NCBI GenBank assembly: GCA_034766995.1 | Contig: CM068314.1 | Coordinates: forward strand, 22,486,126-22,550,125 | Direction: 5' to 3' | Origin: Acanthacorydalis orientalis | Taxonomy: Eukaryota > Arthropoda > Insecta > Megaloptera > Corydalidae | DNA length: 64,000 nt | Part shown: in pieces, positions 15,001 through 30,000 of the stretch | How the letters are laid out: each line of letters opens with the position of its first letter | Numbering within the stretch: position 1 is the first letter of the stretch | Notes under the pieces: model-generated | Database searches by the model: none | What the model was told of the DNA's origin: nothing | What the model saw: the letters and a program-made list of their open reading frames with translations, nothing else | Program-made: the position numbers and the translations under genes

Positions 15001-18000
15001 TTGGCAAATAATCGGATCGAATCGCACACCACTTGATAGATAATTTCAAGACGCATCTAACGATATACGACATTACCCATCTCGCACTTAATTTCGACTA
15101 CTTATAGCCGAAAAACTGGTTGAAAAAAGGGTTTTTTGGGCAAAATAAGGCCATTTTGGCAAATAATCGGATCGAATCGCACACCACTTGATAGATAATT
15201 TCAAGACGCATCTAACGATATACGACATTACCCATCTCGCACTTAATTTCGACTACTTATAGCCGAAAAACTGGTTGAAAAAAGGGTTTTTTGGGCAAAA
15301 TAAGGCCATTTTGGCAAATAATCGGATCGAATCGCACACCACTTGATAGATAATTTCAAGACGCATCTAACGATATACGACATTACCCATCTCGCACTTA
15401 ATTTCGACTACTTATAGCCGAAAAACTGGTTGAAAAAAGGGTTTTTTGGGCAAAATAAGGCCATTTTGGCAAATAATCGGATCGAATCGCACACCACTTG
15501 ATAGATAATTTCAAGACGCATCTAACGATATACGACATTACCCATCTCGCACTTAATTTCGACTACTTATAGCCGAAAAACTGGTTGAAAAAAGGGTTTT
15601 TTGGGCAAAATAAGGCCATTTTGGCAAATAATCGGATCGAATCGCACACCACTTGATAGATAATTTCAAGACGCATCTAACGATATACGACATTACCCAT
15701 CTCGCACTTAATTTCGACTACTTATAGCCGAAAAACTGGTTGAAAAAAGGGTTTTTTGGGCAAAATAAGGCCATTTTGGCAAATAATCGGATCGAATCGC
15801 ACACCACTTGATAGATAATTTCAAGACGCATCTAACGATATACGACATTACCCATCTCGCACTTAATTTCGACTACTTATAGCCGAAAAACTGGTTGAAA
15901 AAAGGGTTTTTTGGGCAAAATAAGGCCATTTTGGCAAATAATCGGATCGAATCGCACACCACTTGATAGATAATTTCAAGACGCATCTAACGATATACGA
16001 CATTACCCATCTCGCACTTAATTTCGACTACTTATAGCCGAAAAACTGGTTGAAAAAAGGGTTTTTTGGGCAAAATAAGGCCATTTTGGCAAATAATCGG
16101 ATCGAATCGCACACCACTTGATAGATAATTTCAAGACGCATCTAACGATATACGACATTACCCATCTCGCACTTAATTTCGACTACTTATAGCCGAAAAA
16201 CTGGTTGAAAAAAGGGTTTTTTGGGCAAAATAAGGCCATTTTGGCAAATAATCGGATCGAATCGCACACCACTTGATAGATAATTTCAAGACGCATCTAA
16301 CGATATACGACATTACCCATCTCGCACTTAATTTCGACTACTTATAGCCGAAAAACTGGCTGAAAAAAGGGTTTTTTTGGGCAAAATAAAGCCATTTTGG
16401 CAAATAATCGGATCGAATCGCACACCACTTGATAGATAATTTCAAGACGCATCTAACGATATACGACATTACCCATCTCGCACTTAATTTCGACTACTTA
16501 TAGCCGAAAAACTGGTTGAAAAAAGGGTTTTTTTGGGCAAAATAAGGCCATTTTGGCAAATAATCGGATCGAATCGCACACCACTTGATAGATAATTTCA
16601 AGACGCATCTAACGATATACGACATTACCCATCTCGCACTTAATTTCGACTACTTATAGCCGAAAAACTGGTTGAAAAAAGGGTTTTTTGGGCAAAATAA
16701 GGCCATTTTGGCAAATAATCGGATCGAATCGCACACCACTTGATAGATAATTTCAAGACGCATCTAACGATATACGACATTACCCATCTCGCACTTAATT
16801 TCGACTACTTATAGCCGAAAAACTGGTTGAAAAAAGGGTTTTTTGGGCAAAATAAGGCCATTTTGGCAAATAATCGGATCGAATCGCACACCACTTGATA
16901 GATAATTTCAAGACGCATCTAACGATATACGACATTACCCATCTCGCACTTAATTTCGACTACTTATAGCCGAAAAACTGGTTGAAAAAAGGGTTTTTTG
17001 GGCAAAATAAGGCCATTTTGGCAAATAATCGGATCGAATCGCACACCACTTGATAGATAATTTCAAGACGCATCTAACGATATACGACATTACCCATCTC
17101 GCACTTAATTTCGACTACTTATAGCCGAAAAACTGGTTGAAAAAAGGGTTTTTTGGGCATAATATGGCCATTTTGGCAAATAATCGGATCGAATCGCACA
17201 CCAGGTTATAGATAATTTCAAGACGCATCTAACGATATACGACATTACCCATCTCGCACTTAATTTCGACTACTTATAGCCGAAAAACTGGTTGAAAAAA
17301 GGGTTTTTTGGGCAAAATAAGGCCATTTTGGCAAATAATCGGATCGAATCGCACACCACTTGATAGATAATTTCAAGACGCATCTAACGATATACGACAT
17401 TACCCATCTCGCACTTAATTTCGACTACTTATAGCCGAAAAACTGGTTGAAAAAAGGGTTTTTTGGGCATAATATGGCCATTTTGGCAAATAATCGGATC
17501 GAATCGCACACCACTTGATAGATAATTTCAAGACGCATCTAACGATATACGACATTACCCATCTCGCACTTAATTTCGACTACTTATAGCCGAAAAACTG
17601 GTTGAAAAAAGGGTTTTTTGGGCAAAATAAGGCCATTTTGGCAAATAATCGGATCGAATCGCACACCACTTGATAGATAATTTCAAGACGCATCTAACGA
17701 TATACGACATTACCCATCTCGCACTTAATTTCGACTACTTATAGCCGAAAAACTGGTTGAAAAAAGGGTTTTTTGGGCAAAATAAGGCCATTTTGGCAAA
17801 TAATCGGATCGAATCGCACACCACTTGATAGATAATTTCAAGACGCATCTAACGATATACGACATTACCCATCTCGCACTTAATTTCGACTACTTATAGC
17901 CGAAAAACTGGTTGAAAAAAGGTTTTTTTGGGCAAAATAAGGCCATTTTGGCAAATAATCGGATCGAATCGCACACCACTTGATAGATAATTTCAAGACG

Positions 18001-21000
18001 CATCTAACGATATACGACATTACCCATCTCGCACTTAATTTCGACTACTTATAGCCGAAAAACTGGTTGAAAAAAGGGTTTTTTGGGCAAAATAAGGCCA
18101 TTTTGGCAAATAATCGGATCGAATCGCACACCACTTGATAGATAATTTCAAGACGCATCTAACGATATACGACATTACCCATCTCGCACTTAATTTCGAC
18201 TACTTATAGCCGAAAAACTGGTTGAAAAAAGGGTTTTTTGGGCAAAATAAGGCCATTTTGGCAAATAATCGGATCGAATCGCACACCACTTGATAGATAA
18301 TTTCAAGACGCATCTAACGATATACGACATTACCCATCTCGCACTTAATTTCGACTACTTATAGCCGAAAAACTGGTTGAAAAAAGGGTTTTTTGGGCAA
18401 AATAAGGCCATTTTGGCAAATAATCGGATCGAATCGCACACCACTTGATAGATAATTTCAAGACGCATCTAACGATATACGACATTACCCATCTCGCACT
18501 TAATTTCGACTACTTATAGCCGAAAAACTGGTTGAAAAAAGGGTTTTTTGGGCATAATATGGCCATTTTGGCAAATAATCGGATCGAATCGCACACCAGG
18601 TTATAGATAATTTCAAGACGCATCTAACGATATACGACATTACCCATCTCGCACTTAATTTCGACTACTTATAGCCGAAAAACTGGTTGAAAAAAGGGTT
18701 TTTTGGGCAAAATAAGGCCATTTTGGCAAATAATCGGATCGAATCGCACACCACTTGATAGATAATTTCAAGACGCATCTAACGATATACGACATTACCC
18801 ATCTCGCACTTAATTTCGACTACTTATAGCCGAAAAACTGGTTGAAAAAAGGGTTTTTTGGGCATAATATGGCCATTTTGGCAAATAATCGGATCGAATC
18901 GCACACCACTTGATAGATAATTTCAAGACGCATCTAACGATATACGACATTACCCATCTCGCACTTAATTTCGACTACTTATAGCCGAAAAACTGGTTGA
19001 AAAAAGGGTTTTTTGGGCAAAATAAGGCCATTTTGGCAAATAATCGGATCGAATCGCACACCACTTGATAGATAATTTCAAGACGCATCTAACGATATAC
19101 GACATTACCCATCTCGCACTTAATTTCGACTACTTATAGCCGAAAAACTGGTTGAAAAAAGGGTTTTTTGGGCAAAATAAGGCCATTTTGGCAAATAATC
19201 GGATCGAATCGCACACCACTTGATAGATAATTTCAAGACGCATCTAACGATATACGACATTACCCATCTCGCACTTAATTTCGACTACTTATAGCCGAAA
19301 AACTGGTTGAAAAAAGGGTTTTTTGGGCAAAATAAGGCCATTTTGGCAAATAATCGGATCGAATCGCACACCACTTGATAGATAATTTCAAGACGCATCT
19401 AACGATATACGACATTACCCATCTCGCACTTAATTTCGACTACTTATAGCCGAAAAACTGGTTGAAAAAAGGGTTTTTTGGGCAAAATAAGGCCATTTTG
19501 GCAAATAATCGGATCGAATCGCACACCACTTGATAGATAATTTCAAGACGCATCTAACGATATACGACATTACCCATCTCGCACTTAATTTCGACTACTT
19601 ATAGCCGAAAAACTGGTTGAAAAAAGGGTTTTTTGGGCAAAATAAGGCCATTTTGGCAAATAATCGGATCGAATCGCACACCACTTGATAGATAATTTCA
19701 AGACGCATCTAACGATATACGACATTACCCATCTCGCACTTAATTTCGACTACTTATAGCCGAAAAACTGGTTGAAAAAAGGGTTTTTTGGGCAAAATAA
19801 GGCCATTTTGGCAAATAATCGGATCGAATCGCACACCACTTGATAGATAATTTCAAGACGCATCTAACGATATACGACATTACCCATCTCGCACTTAATT
19901 TCGACTACTTATAGCCGAAAAACTGGTTGAAAAAAGGGTTTTTTGGGCAAAATAAGGCCATTTTGGCAAATAATCGGATCGAATCGCACACCACTTGATA
20001 GATAATTTCAAGACGCATCTAACGATATACGACATTACCCATCTCGCACTTAATTTCGACTACTTATAGCCGAAAAACTGGCTGAAAAAAGGGTTTTTTG
20101 GGCAAAATAAGGCCATTTTGGCAAATAATCGGATCGAATCGCACACCACTTGATAGATAATTTCAAGACGCATCTAACGATATACGACATTACCCATCTC
20201 GCACTTAATTTCGACTACTTATAGCCGAAAAACTGGTTGAAAAAAGGGTTTTTTGGGCAAAATAAGGCCATTTTGGCAAATAATCGGATCGAATCGCACA
20301 CCACTTGATAGATAATTTCAAGACGCATCTAACGATATACGACATTACCCATCTCGCACTTAATTTCGACTACTTATAGCCGAAAAACTGGTTGAAAAAA
20401 GGGTTTTTTGGGCAAAATAAGGCCATTTTGGCAAATAATCGGATCGAATCGCACACCACTTGATAGATAATTTCAAGACGCATCTAACGATATACGACAT
20501 TACCCATCTCGCACTTAATTTCGACTACTTATAGCCGAAAAACTGGTTGAAAAAAGGGTTTTTTGGGCAAAATAAGGCCATTTTGGCAAATAATCGGATC
20601 GAATCGCACACCACTTGATAGATAATTTCAAGACGCATCTAACGATATACGACATTACCCATCTCGCACTTAATTTCGACTACTTATAGCCGAAAAACTG
20701 GCTGAAAAAAGGGTTTTTTGGGCAAAATAAGGCCATTTTGGCAAATAATCGGATCGAATCGCACACCACTTGATAGATAATTTCAAGACGCATCTAACGA
20801 TATACGACATTACCCATCTCGCACTTAATTTCGACTACTTATAGCCGAAAAACTGGTTGAAAAAAGGGTTTTTTGGGCAAAATAAGGCCATTTTGGCAAA
20901 TAATCGGATCGAATCGCACACCACTTGATAGATAATTTCAAGACGCATCTAACGATATACGACATTACCCATCTCGCACTTAATTTCGACTACTTATAGC

Positions 21001-24000
21001 CGAAAAACTGGTTGAAAAATGTTTTTTTTGGGCAAAATAAGGCCATTTTGGCAAATAATCGGATCGAATCGCACACCACTTGATAGATAATTTCAAGACG
21101 CATCTAACGATATACGACATTACCCATCTCGCACTTAATTTCGACTACTTATAGCCGAAAAACTGGTTGAAAAAAGGGTTTTTTTGGGCAAAATAAGGCC
21201 ATTTTGGCAAATAATCGGATCGAATCGCACACCACTTGATAGATAATTTCAAGACGCATCTAACGATATACGACATTACCCATCTCGCACTTAATTTCGA
21301 CTACTTATAGCCGAAAAACTGGTTGAAAAAAGGGTTTTTTGGGCAAAATAAGGCCATTTTGGCAAATAATCGGATCGAATCGCACACCACTTGATAGATA
21401 ATTTCAAGACGCATCTAACGATATACGACATTACCCATCTCGCACTTAATTTCGACTACTTATAGCCGAAAAACTGGTTGAAAAAAGGGTTTTTTGGGCA
21501 AAATAAGGCCATTTTGGCAAATAATCGGATCGAATCGCACACCACTTCATAGATAATTTCAAGACGCATCTAACGATATACGACATTACCCATCTCGCAC
21601 TTAATTTCGACTACTTATAGCCGAAAAACTGGTTGAAAAAAGGGTTTTTTGGGCAAAATAAGGCCATTTTGGCAAATAATCGGATCGAATCGCACACCAC
21701 TTGATAGATAATTTCAAGACGCATCTAACGATATACGACATTACCCATCTCGCACTTAATTTCGACTACTTATAGCCGAAAAACTGGCTGAAAAAAGGGT
21801 TTTTTGGGCAAAATAAGGCCATTTTGGCAAATAATCGGATCGAATCGCACACCACTTGATAGATAATTTCAAGACGCATCTAACGATATACGACATTACC
21901 CATCTCGCACTTAATTTCGACTACTTATAGCCGAAAAACTGGTTGAAAAAAGGGTTTTTTGGGCAAAATAAGGCCATTTTGGCAAATAATCGGATCGAAT
22001 CGCACACCACTTGATAGATAATTTCAAGACGCATCTAACGATATACGACATTACCCATCTCGCACTTAATTTCGACTACTTATAGCCGAAAAACTGGTTG
22101 AAAAAAGGGTTTTTTGGGCAAAATAAGGCCATTTTGGCAAATAATCGGATCGAATCGCACACCACTTGATAGATAATTTCAAGACGCATCTAACGATATA
22201 CGACATTACCCATCTCGCACTTAATTTCGACTACTTATAGCCGAAAAACTGGTTGAAAAAAGGGTTTTTTGGGCAAAATAAGGCCATTTTGGCAAATAAT
22301 CGGATCGAATCGCACACCACTTGATAGATAATTTCAAGACGCATCTAACGATATACGACATTACCCATCTCGCACTTAATTTCGACTACTTATAGCCGAA
22401 AAACTGGTTGAAAAAAGGGTTTTTTGGGCAAAATAAGGCCATTTTGGCAAATAATCGGATCGAATCGCACACCACTTGATAGATAATTTCAAGACGCATC
22501 TAACGATATACGACATTACCCATCTCGCACTTAATTTCGACTACTTATAGCCGAAAAACTGGTTGAAAAAAGGGTTTTTTGGGCAAAATAAGGCCATTTT
22601 GGCAAATAATCGGATCGAATCGCACACCACTTGATAGATAATTTCAAGACGCATCTAACGATATACGACATTATCCATCTCGCACTTAATTTCGACTACT
22701 TATAGCCGAAAAACTGGTTGAAAAAAGGGTTTTTTGGGCAAAATAAGGCCATTTTGGCAAATAATCGGATCGAATCGCACACCACTTGATAGATAATTTC
22801 AAGACGCATCTAACGATATACGACATTACCCATCTCGCACTTAATTTCGACTACTTATAGCCGAAAAACTGGTTGAAAAAAGGGTTTTTTTGGGCAAAAT
22901 AAGGCCATTTTGGCAAATAATCGGATCGAATCGCACACCACTTGATAGATAATTTCAAGACGCATCTAACGATATACGACATTATCCATCTCGCACTTAA
23001 TTTCGACTACTTATAGCCGAAAAACTGGTTGAAAAAAGGGTTTTTTGGGCAAAATAAGGCCATTTTGGCAAATAATCGGATCGAATCGCACACCACTTGA
23101 TAGATAATTTCAAGACGCATCTAACGATATACGACATTACCCATCTCGCACTTAATTTCGACTACTTATAGCCGAAAAACTGGTTGAAAAAAGGGTTTTT
23201 TGGGCAAAATAAGGCCATTTTGGCAAATAATCGGATCGAATCGCACACCACTTGATAGATAATTTCAAGACGCATCTAACGATATACGACATTACCCATC
23301 TCGCACTTAATTTCGACTACTTATAGCCGAAAAACTGGTTGAAAAAAGGGTTTTTTGGGCAAAATAAGGCCATTTTGGCAAATAATCGGATCGAATCGCA
23401 CACCACTTCATAGATAATTTCAAGACGCATCTAACGATATACGACATTACCCATCTCGCACTTAATTTCGACTACTTATAGCCGAAAAACTGGTTGAAAA
23501 AAGGGTTTTTTGGGCAAAATAAGGCCATTTTGGCAAATAATCGGATCGAATCGCACACCACTTGATAGATAATTTCAAGACGCATCTAACGATATACGAC
23601 ATTACCCATCTCGCACTTAATTTCGACTACTTATAGCCGAAAAACTGGTTGAAAAAAGGGTTTTTTGGGCAAAATAAGGCCATTTTGGCAAATAATCGGA
23701 TCGAATCGCACACCACTTGATAGATAATTTCAAGACGCATCTAACGATATACGACATTACCCATCTCGCACTTAATTTCGACTACTTATAGCCGAAAAAC
23801 TGGTTGAAAAAAGGGTTTTTTGGGCAAAATAAGGCCATTTTGGCAAATAATCGGATCGAATCGCACACCACTTCATAGATAATTTCAAGACGCATCTAAC
23901 GATATACGACATTACCCATCTCGCACTTAATTTCGACTACTTATAGCCGAAAAACTGGTTGAAAAAAGGGTTTTTTTGGGCAAAATAAGGCCATTTTGGC

Positions 24001-27000
24001 AAATAATCGGATCGAATCGCACACCACTTGATAGATAATTTCAAGACGCATCTAACGATATACGACATTACCCATCTCGCACTTAATTTCGACTACTTAT
24101 AGCCGAAAAACTGGTTGAAAAAAGGGTTTTTTGGGCAAAATAAGGCCATTTTGGCAAATAATCGGATCGAATCGCACACCACTTGATAGATAATTTCAAG
24201 ACGCATCTAACGATATACGACATTATCCATCTCGCACTTAATTTCGACTACTTATAGCCGAAAAACTGGTTGAAAAAAGGGTTTTTTGGGCAAAATAAGG
24301 CCATTTTGGCAAATAATCGGATCGAATCGCACACCACTTGATAGATAATTTCAAGACGCATCTAACGATATACGACATTACCCATCTCGCACTTAATTTC
24401 GACTACTTATAGCCGAAAAACTGGTTGAAAAAAGGGTTTTTTGGGCAAAATAAGGCCATTTTGGCAAATAATCGGATCGAATCGCACACCACTTCATAGA
24501 TAATTTCAAGACGCATCTAACGATATACGACATTACCCATCTCGCACTTAATTTCGACTACTTATAGCCGAAAAACTGGTTGAAAAAAGGGTTTTTTGGG
24601 CAAAATAAGGCCATTTTGGCAAATAATCGGATCGAATCGCACACCACTTGATAGATAATTTCAAGACGCATCTAACGATATACGACATTACCCATCTCGC
24701 ACTTAATTTCGACTACTTATAGCCGAAAAACTGGCTGAAAAAAGGGTTTTTTGGGCAAAATAAGGCCATTTTGGCAAATAATCGGATCGAATCGCACACC
24801 ACTTGATAGATAATTTCAAGACGCATCTAACGATATACGACATTACCCATCTCGCACTTAATTTCGACTACTTATAGCCGAAAAACTGGTTGAAAAAAGG
24901 GTTTTTTGGGCAAAATAAGGCCATTTTGGCAAATAATCGGATCGAATCGCACACCACTTGATAGATAATTTCAAGACGCATCTAACGATATACGACATTA
25001 CCCATCTCGCACTTAATTTCGACTACTTATAGCCGAAAAACTGGTTGAAAAAAGGGTTTTTTGGGCAAAATAAGGCCATTTTGGCAAATAATCGGATCGA
25101 ATCGCACACCACTTGATAGATAATTTCAAGACGCATCTAACGATATACGACATTACCCATCTCGCACTTAATTTCGACTACTTATAGCCGAAAAACTGGT
25201 TGAAAAAAGGGTTTTTTGGGCAAAATAAGGCCATTTTGGCAAATAATCGGATCGAATCGCACACCACTTGATAGATAATTTCAAGACGCATCTAACGATA
25301 TACGACATTACCCATCTCGCACTTAATTTCGACTACTTATAGCCGAAAAACTGGTTGAAAAAAGGTTTTTTTGGGCAAAATAAGGCCATTTTGGCAAATA
25401 ATCGGATCGAATCGCACACCACTTGATAGATAATTTCAAGACGCATCTAACGATATACGACATTACCCATCTCGCACTTAATTTCGACTACTTATAGCCG
25501 AAAAACTGGTTGAAAAAAGGGTTTTTTGGGCAAAATAAGGCCATTTTGGCAAATAATCGGATCGAATCGCACACCACTTGATAGATAATTTCAAGACGCA
25601 TCTAACGATATACGACATTATCCATCTCGCACTTAATTTCGACTACTTATAGCCGAAAAACTGGTTGAAAAAAGGGTTTTTTGGGCAAAATAAGGCCATT
25701 TTGGCAAATAATCGGATCGAATCGCACACCACTTGATAGATAATTTCAAGACGCATCTAACGATATACGACATTACCCATCTCGCACTTAATTTCGACTA
25801 CTTATAGCCGAAAAACTGGTTGAAAAAAGGGTTTTTTGGGCAAAATAAGGCCATTTTGGCAAATAATCGGATCGAATCGCACACCACTTGATAGATAATT
25901 TCAAGACGCATCTAACGATATACGACATTATCCATCTCGCACTTAATTTCGACTACTTATAGCCGAAAAACTGGTTGAAAAAAGGGTTTTTTGGGCAAAA
26001 TAAGGCCATTTTGGCAAATAATCGGATCGAATCGCACACCACTTGATAGATAATTTCAAGACGCATCTAACGATATACGACATTACCCATCTCGCACTTA
26101 ATTTCGACTACTTATAGCCGAAAAACTGGTTGAAAAAAGGGTTTTTTTGGGCAAAATAAGGCCATTTTGGCAAATAATCGGATCGAATCGCACACCACTT
26201 CATAGATAATTTCAAGACGCATCTAACGATATACGACATTACCCATCTCGCACTTAATTTCGACTACTTATAGCCGAAAAACTGGTTGAAAAAAGGTTTT
26301 TTTGGGCAAAATAAGGCCATTTTGGCAAATAATCGGATCGAATCGCACACCACTTGATAGATAATTTCAAGACGCATCTAACGATATACGACATTACCCA
26401 TCTCGCACTTAATTTCGACTACTTATAGCCGAAAAACTGGTTGAAAAAAGGGTTTTTTGGGCAAAATAAGGCCATTTTGGCAAATAATCGGATCGAATCG
26501 CACACCACTTGATAGATAATTTCAAGACGCATCTAACGATATACGACATTATCCATCTCGCACTTAATTTCGACTACTTATAGCCGAAAAACTGGTTGAA
26601 AAAAGGGTTTTTTGGGCAAAATAAGGCCATTTTGGCAAATAATCGGATCGAATCGCACACCACTTGATAGATAATTTCAAGACGCATCTAACGATATACG
26701 ACATTACCCATCTCGCACTTAATTTCGACTACTTATAGCCGAAAAACTGGTTGAAAAAAGGGTTTTTTGGGCAAAATAAGGCCATTTTGGCAAATAATCG
26801 GATCGAATCGCACACCACTTCATAGATAATTTCAAGACGCATCTAACGATATACGACATTACCCATCTCGCACTTAATTTCGACTACTTATAGCCGAAAA
26901 ACTGGTTGAAAAAAGGGTTTTTTGGGCAAAATAAGGCCATTTTGGCAAATAATCGGATCGAATCGCACACCACTTGATAGATAATTTCAAGACGCATCTA

Positions 27001-30000
27001 ACGATATACGACATTACCCATCTCGCACTTAATTTCGACTACTTATAGCCGAAAAACTGGTTGAAAAAAGGGTTTTTTGGGCAAAATAAGGCCATTTTGG
27101 CAAATAATCGGATCGAATCGCACACCACTTGATAGATAATTTCAAGACGCATCTAACGATATACGACATTATCCATCTCGCACTTAATTTCGACTACTTA
27201 TAGCCGAAAAACTGGTTGAAAAAAGGGTTTTTTGGGCAAAATAAGGCCATTTTGGCAAATAATCGGATCGAATCGCACACCACTTGATAGATAATTTCAA
27301 GACGCATCTAACGATATACGACATTACCCATCTCGCACTTAATTTCGACTACTTATAGCCGAAAAACTGGTTGAAAAAAGGGTTTTTTGGGCAAAATAAG
27401 GCCATTTTGGCAAATAATCGGATCGAATCGCACACCACTTCATAGATAATTTCAAGACGCATCTAACGATATACGACATTACCCATCTCGCACTTAATTT
27501 CGACTACTTATAGCCGAAAAACTGGTTGAAAAAAGGGTTTTTTGGGCAAAATAAGGCCATTTTGGCAAATAATCGGATCGAATCGCACACCACTTGATAG
27601 ATAATTTCAAGACGCATCTAACGATATACGACATTACCCATCTCGCACTTAATTTCGACTACTTATAGCCGAAAAACTGGCTGAAAAAAGGGTTTTTTGG
27701 GCAAAATAAGGCCATTTTGGCAAATAATCGGATCGAATCGCACACCACTTGATAGATAATTTCAAGACGCATCTAACGATATACGACATTACCCATCTCG
27801 CACTTAATTTCGACTACTTATAGCCGAAAAACTGGTTGAAAAAAGGGTTTTTTGGGCAAAATAAGGCCATTTTGGCAAATAATCGGATCGAATCGCACAC
27901 CACTTGATAGATAATTTCAAGACGCATCTAACGATATACGACATTATCCATCTCGCACTTAATTTCGACTACTTATAGCCGAAAAACTGGTTGAAAAAAG
28001 GGTTTTTTGGGCAAAATAAGGCCATTTTGGCAAATAATCGGATCGAATCGCACACCACTTGATAGATAATTTCAAGACGCATCTAACGATATACGACATT
28101 ACCCATCTCGCACTTAATTTCGACTACTTATAGCCGAAAAACTGGTTGAAAAAAGGGTTTTTTGGGCAAAATAAGGCCATTTTGGCAAATAATCGGATCG
28201 AATCGCACACCACTTCATAGATAATTTCAAGACGCATCTAACGATATACGACATTACCCATCTCGCACTTAATTTCGACTACTTATAGCCGAAAAACTGG
28301 TTGAAAAAAGGGTTTTTTTGGGCAAAATAAGGCCATTTTGGCAAATAATCGGATCGAATCGCACACCACTTGATAGATAATTTCAAGACGCATCTAACGA
28401 TATACGACATTACCCATCTCGCACTTAATTTCGACTACTTATAGCCGAAAAACTGGTTGAAAAAAGGGTTTTTTGGGCAAAATAAGGCCATTTTGGCAAA
28501 TAATCGGATCGAATCGCACACCACTTGATAGATAATTTCAAGACGCATCTAACGATATACGACATTATCCATCTCGCACTTAATTTCGACTACTTATAGC
28601 CGAAAAACTGGTTGAAAAAAGGGATTTTTTGGGCAAAATAAGGCCATTTTGGCAAATAATCGGATCGAATCGCACACCACTTGATAGATAATTTCAAGAC
28701 GCATCTAACGATATACGACATTACCCATCTCGCACTTAATTTCGACTACTTATAGCCGAAAAACTGGTTGAAAAAAGGTTTTTTTGGGCAAAATAAGGCC
28801 ATTTTGGCAAATAATCGGATCGAATCGCACACCACTTGATAGATAATTTCAAGACGCATCTAACGATATACGACATTACCCATCTCGCACTTAATTTCGA
28901 CTACTTATAGCCGAAAAACTGGTTGAAAAAAGGGTTTTTTGGGCAAAATAAGGCCATTTTGGCAAATAATCGGATCGAATCGCACACCACTTGATAGATA
29001 ATTTCAAGACGCATCTAACGATATACGACATTATCCATCTCGCACTTAATTTCGACTACTTATAGCCGAAAAACTGGTTGAAAAAAGGGTTTTTTGGGCA
29101 AAATAAGGCCATTTTGGCAAATAATCGGATCGAATCGCACACCACTTGATAGATAATTTCAAGACGCATCTAACGATATACGACATTACCCATCTCGCAC
29201 TTAATTTCGACTACTTATAGCCGAAAAACTGGTTGAAAAAAGGGTTTTTTGGGCAAAATAAGGCCATTTTGGCAAATAATCGGATCGAATCGCACACCAC
29301 TTGATAGATAATTTCAAGACGCATCTAACGATATACGACATTATCCATCTCGCACTTAATTTCGACTACTTATAGCCGAAAAACTGGTTGAAAAAAGGGT
29401 TTTTTTGGGCAAAATAAGGCCATTTTGGCAAATAATCGGATCGAATCGCACACCACTTGATAGATAATTTCAAGACGCATCTAACGATATACGACATTAC
29501 CCATCTCGCACTTAATTTCGACTACTTATAGCCGAAAAACTGGTTGAAAAAAGGGTTTTTTGGGCAAAATAAGGCCATTTTGGCAAATAATCGGATCGAA
29601 TCGCACACCACTTCATAGATAATTTCAAGACGCATCTAACGATATACGACATTACCCATCTCGCACTTAATTTCGACTACTTATAGCCGAAAAACTGGTT
29701 GAAAAAAGGGTTTTTTGGGCAAAATAAGGCCATTTTGGCAAATAATCGGATCGAATCGCACACCACTTGATAGATAATTTCAAGACGCATCTAACGATAT
29801 ACGACATTACCCATCTCGCACTTAATTTCGACTACTTATAGCCGAAAAACTGGTTGAAAAAAGGGTTTTTTGGGCAAAATAAGGCCATTTTGGCAAATAA
29901 TCGGATCGAATCGCACACCACTTGATAGATAATTTCAAGACGCATCTAACGATATACGACATTACCCATCTCGCACTTAATTTCGACTACTTATAGCCGA

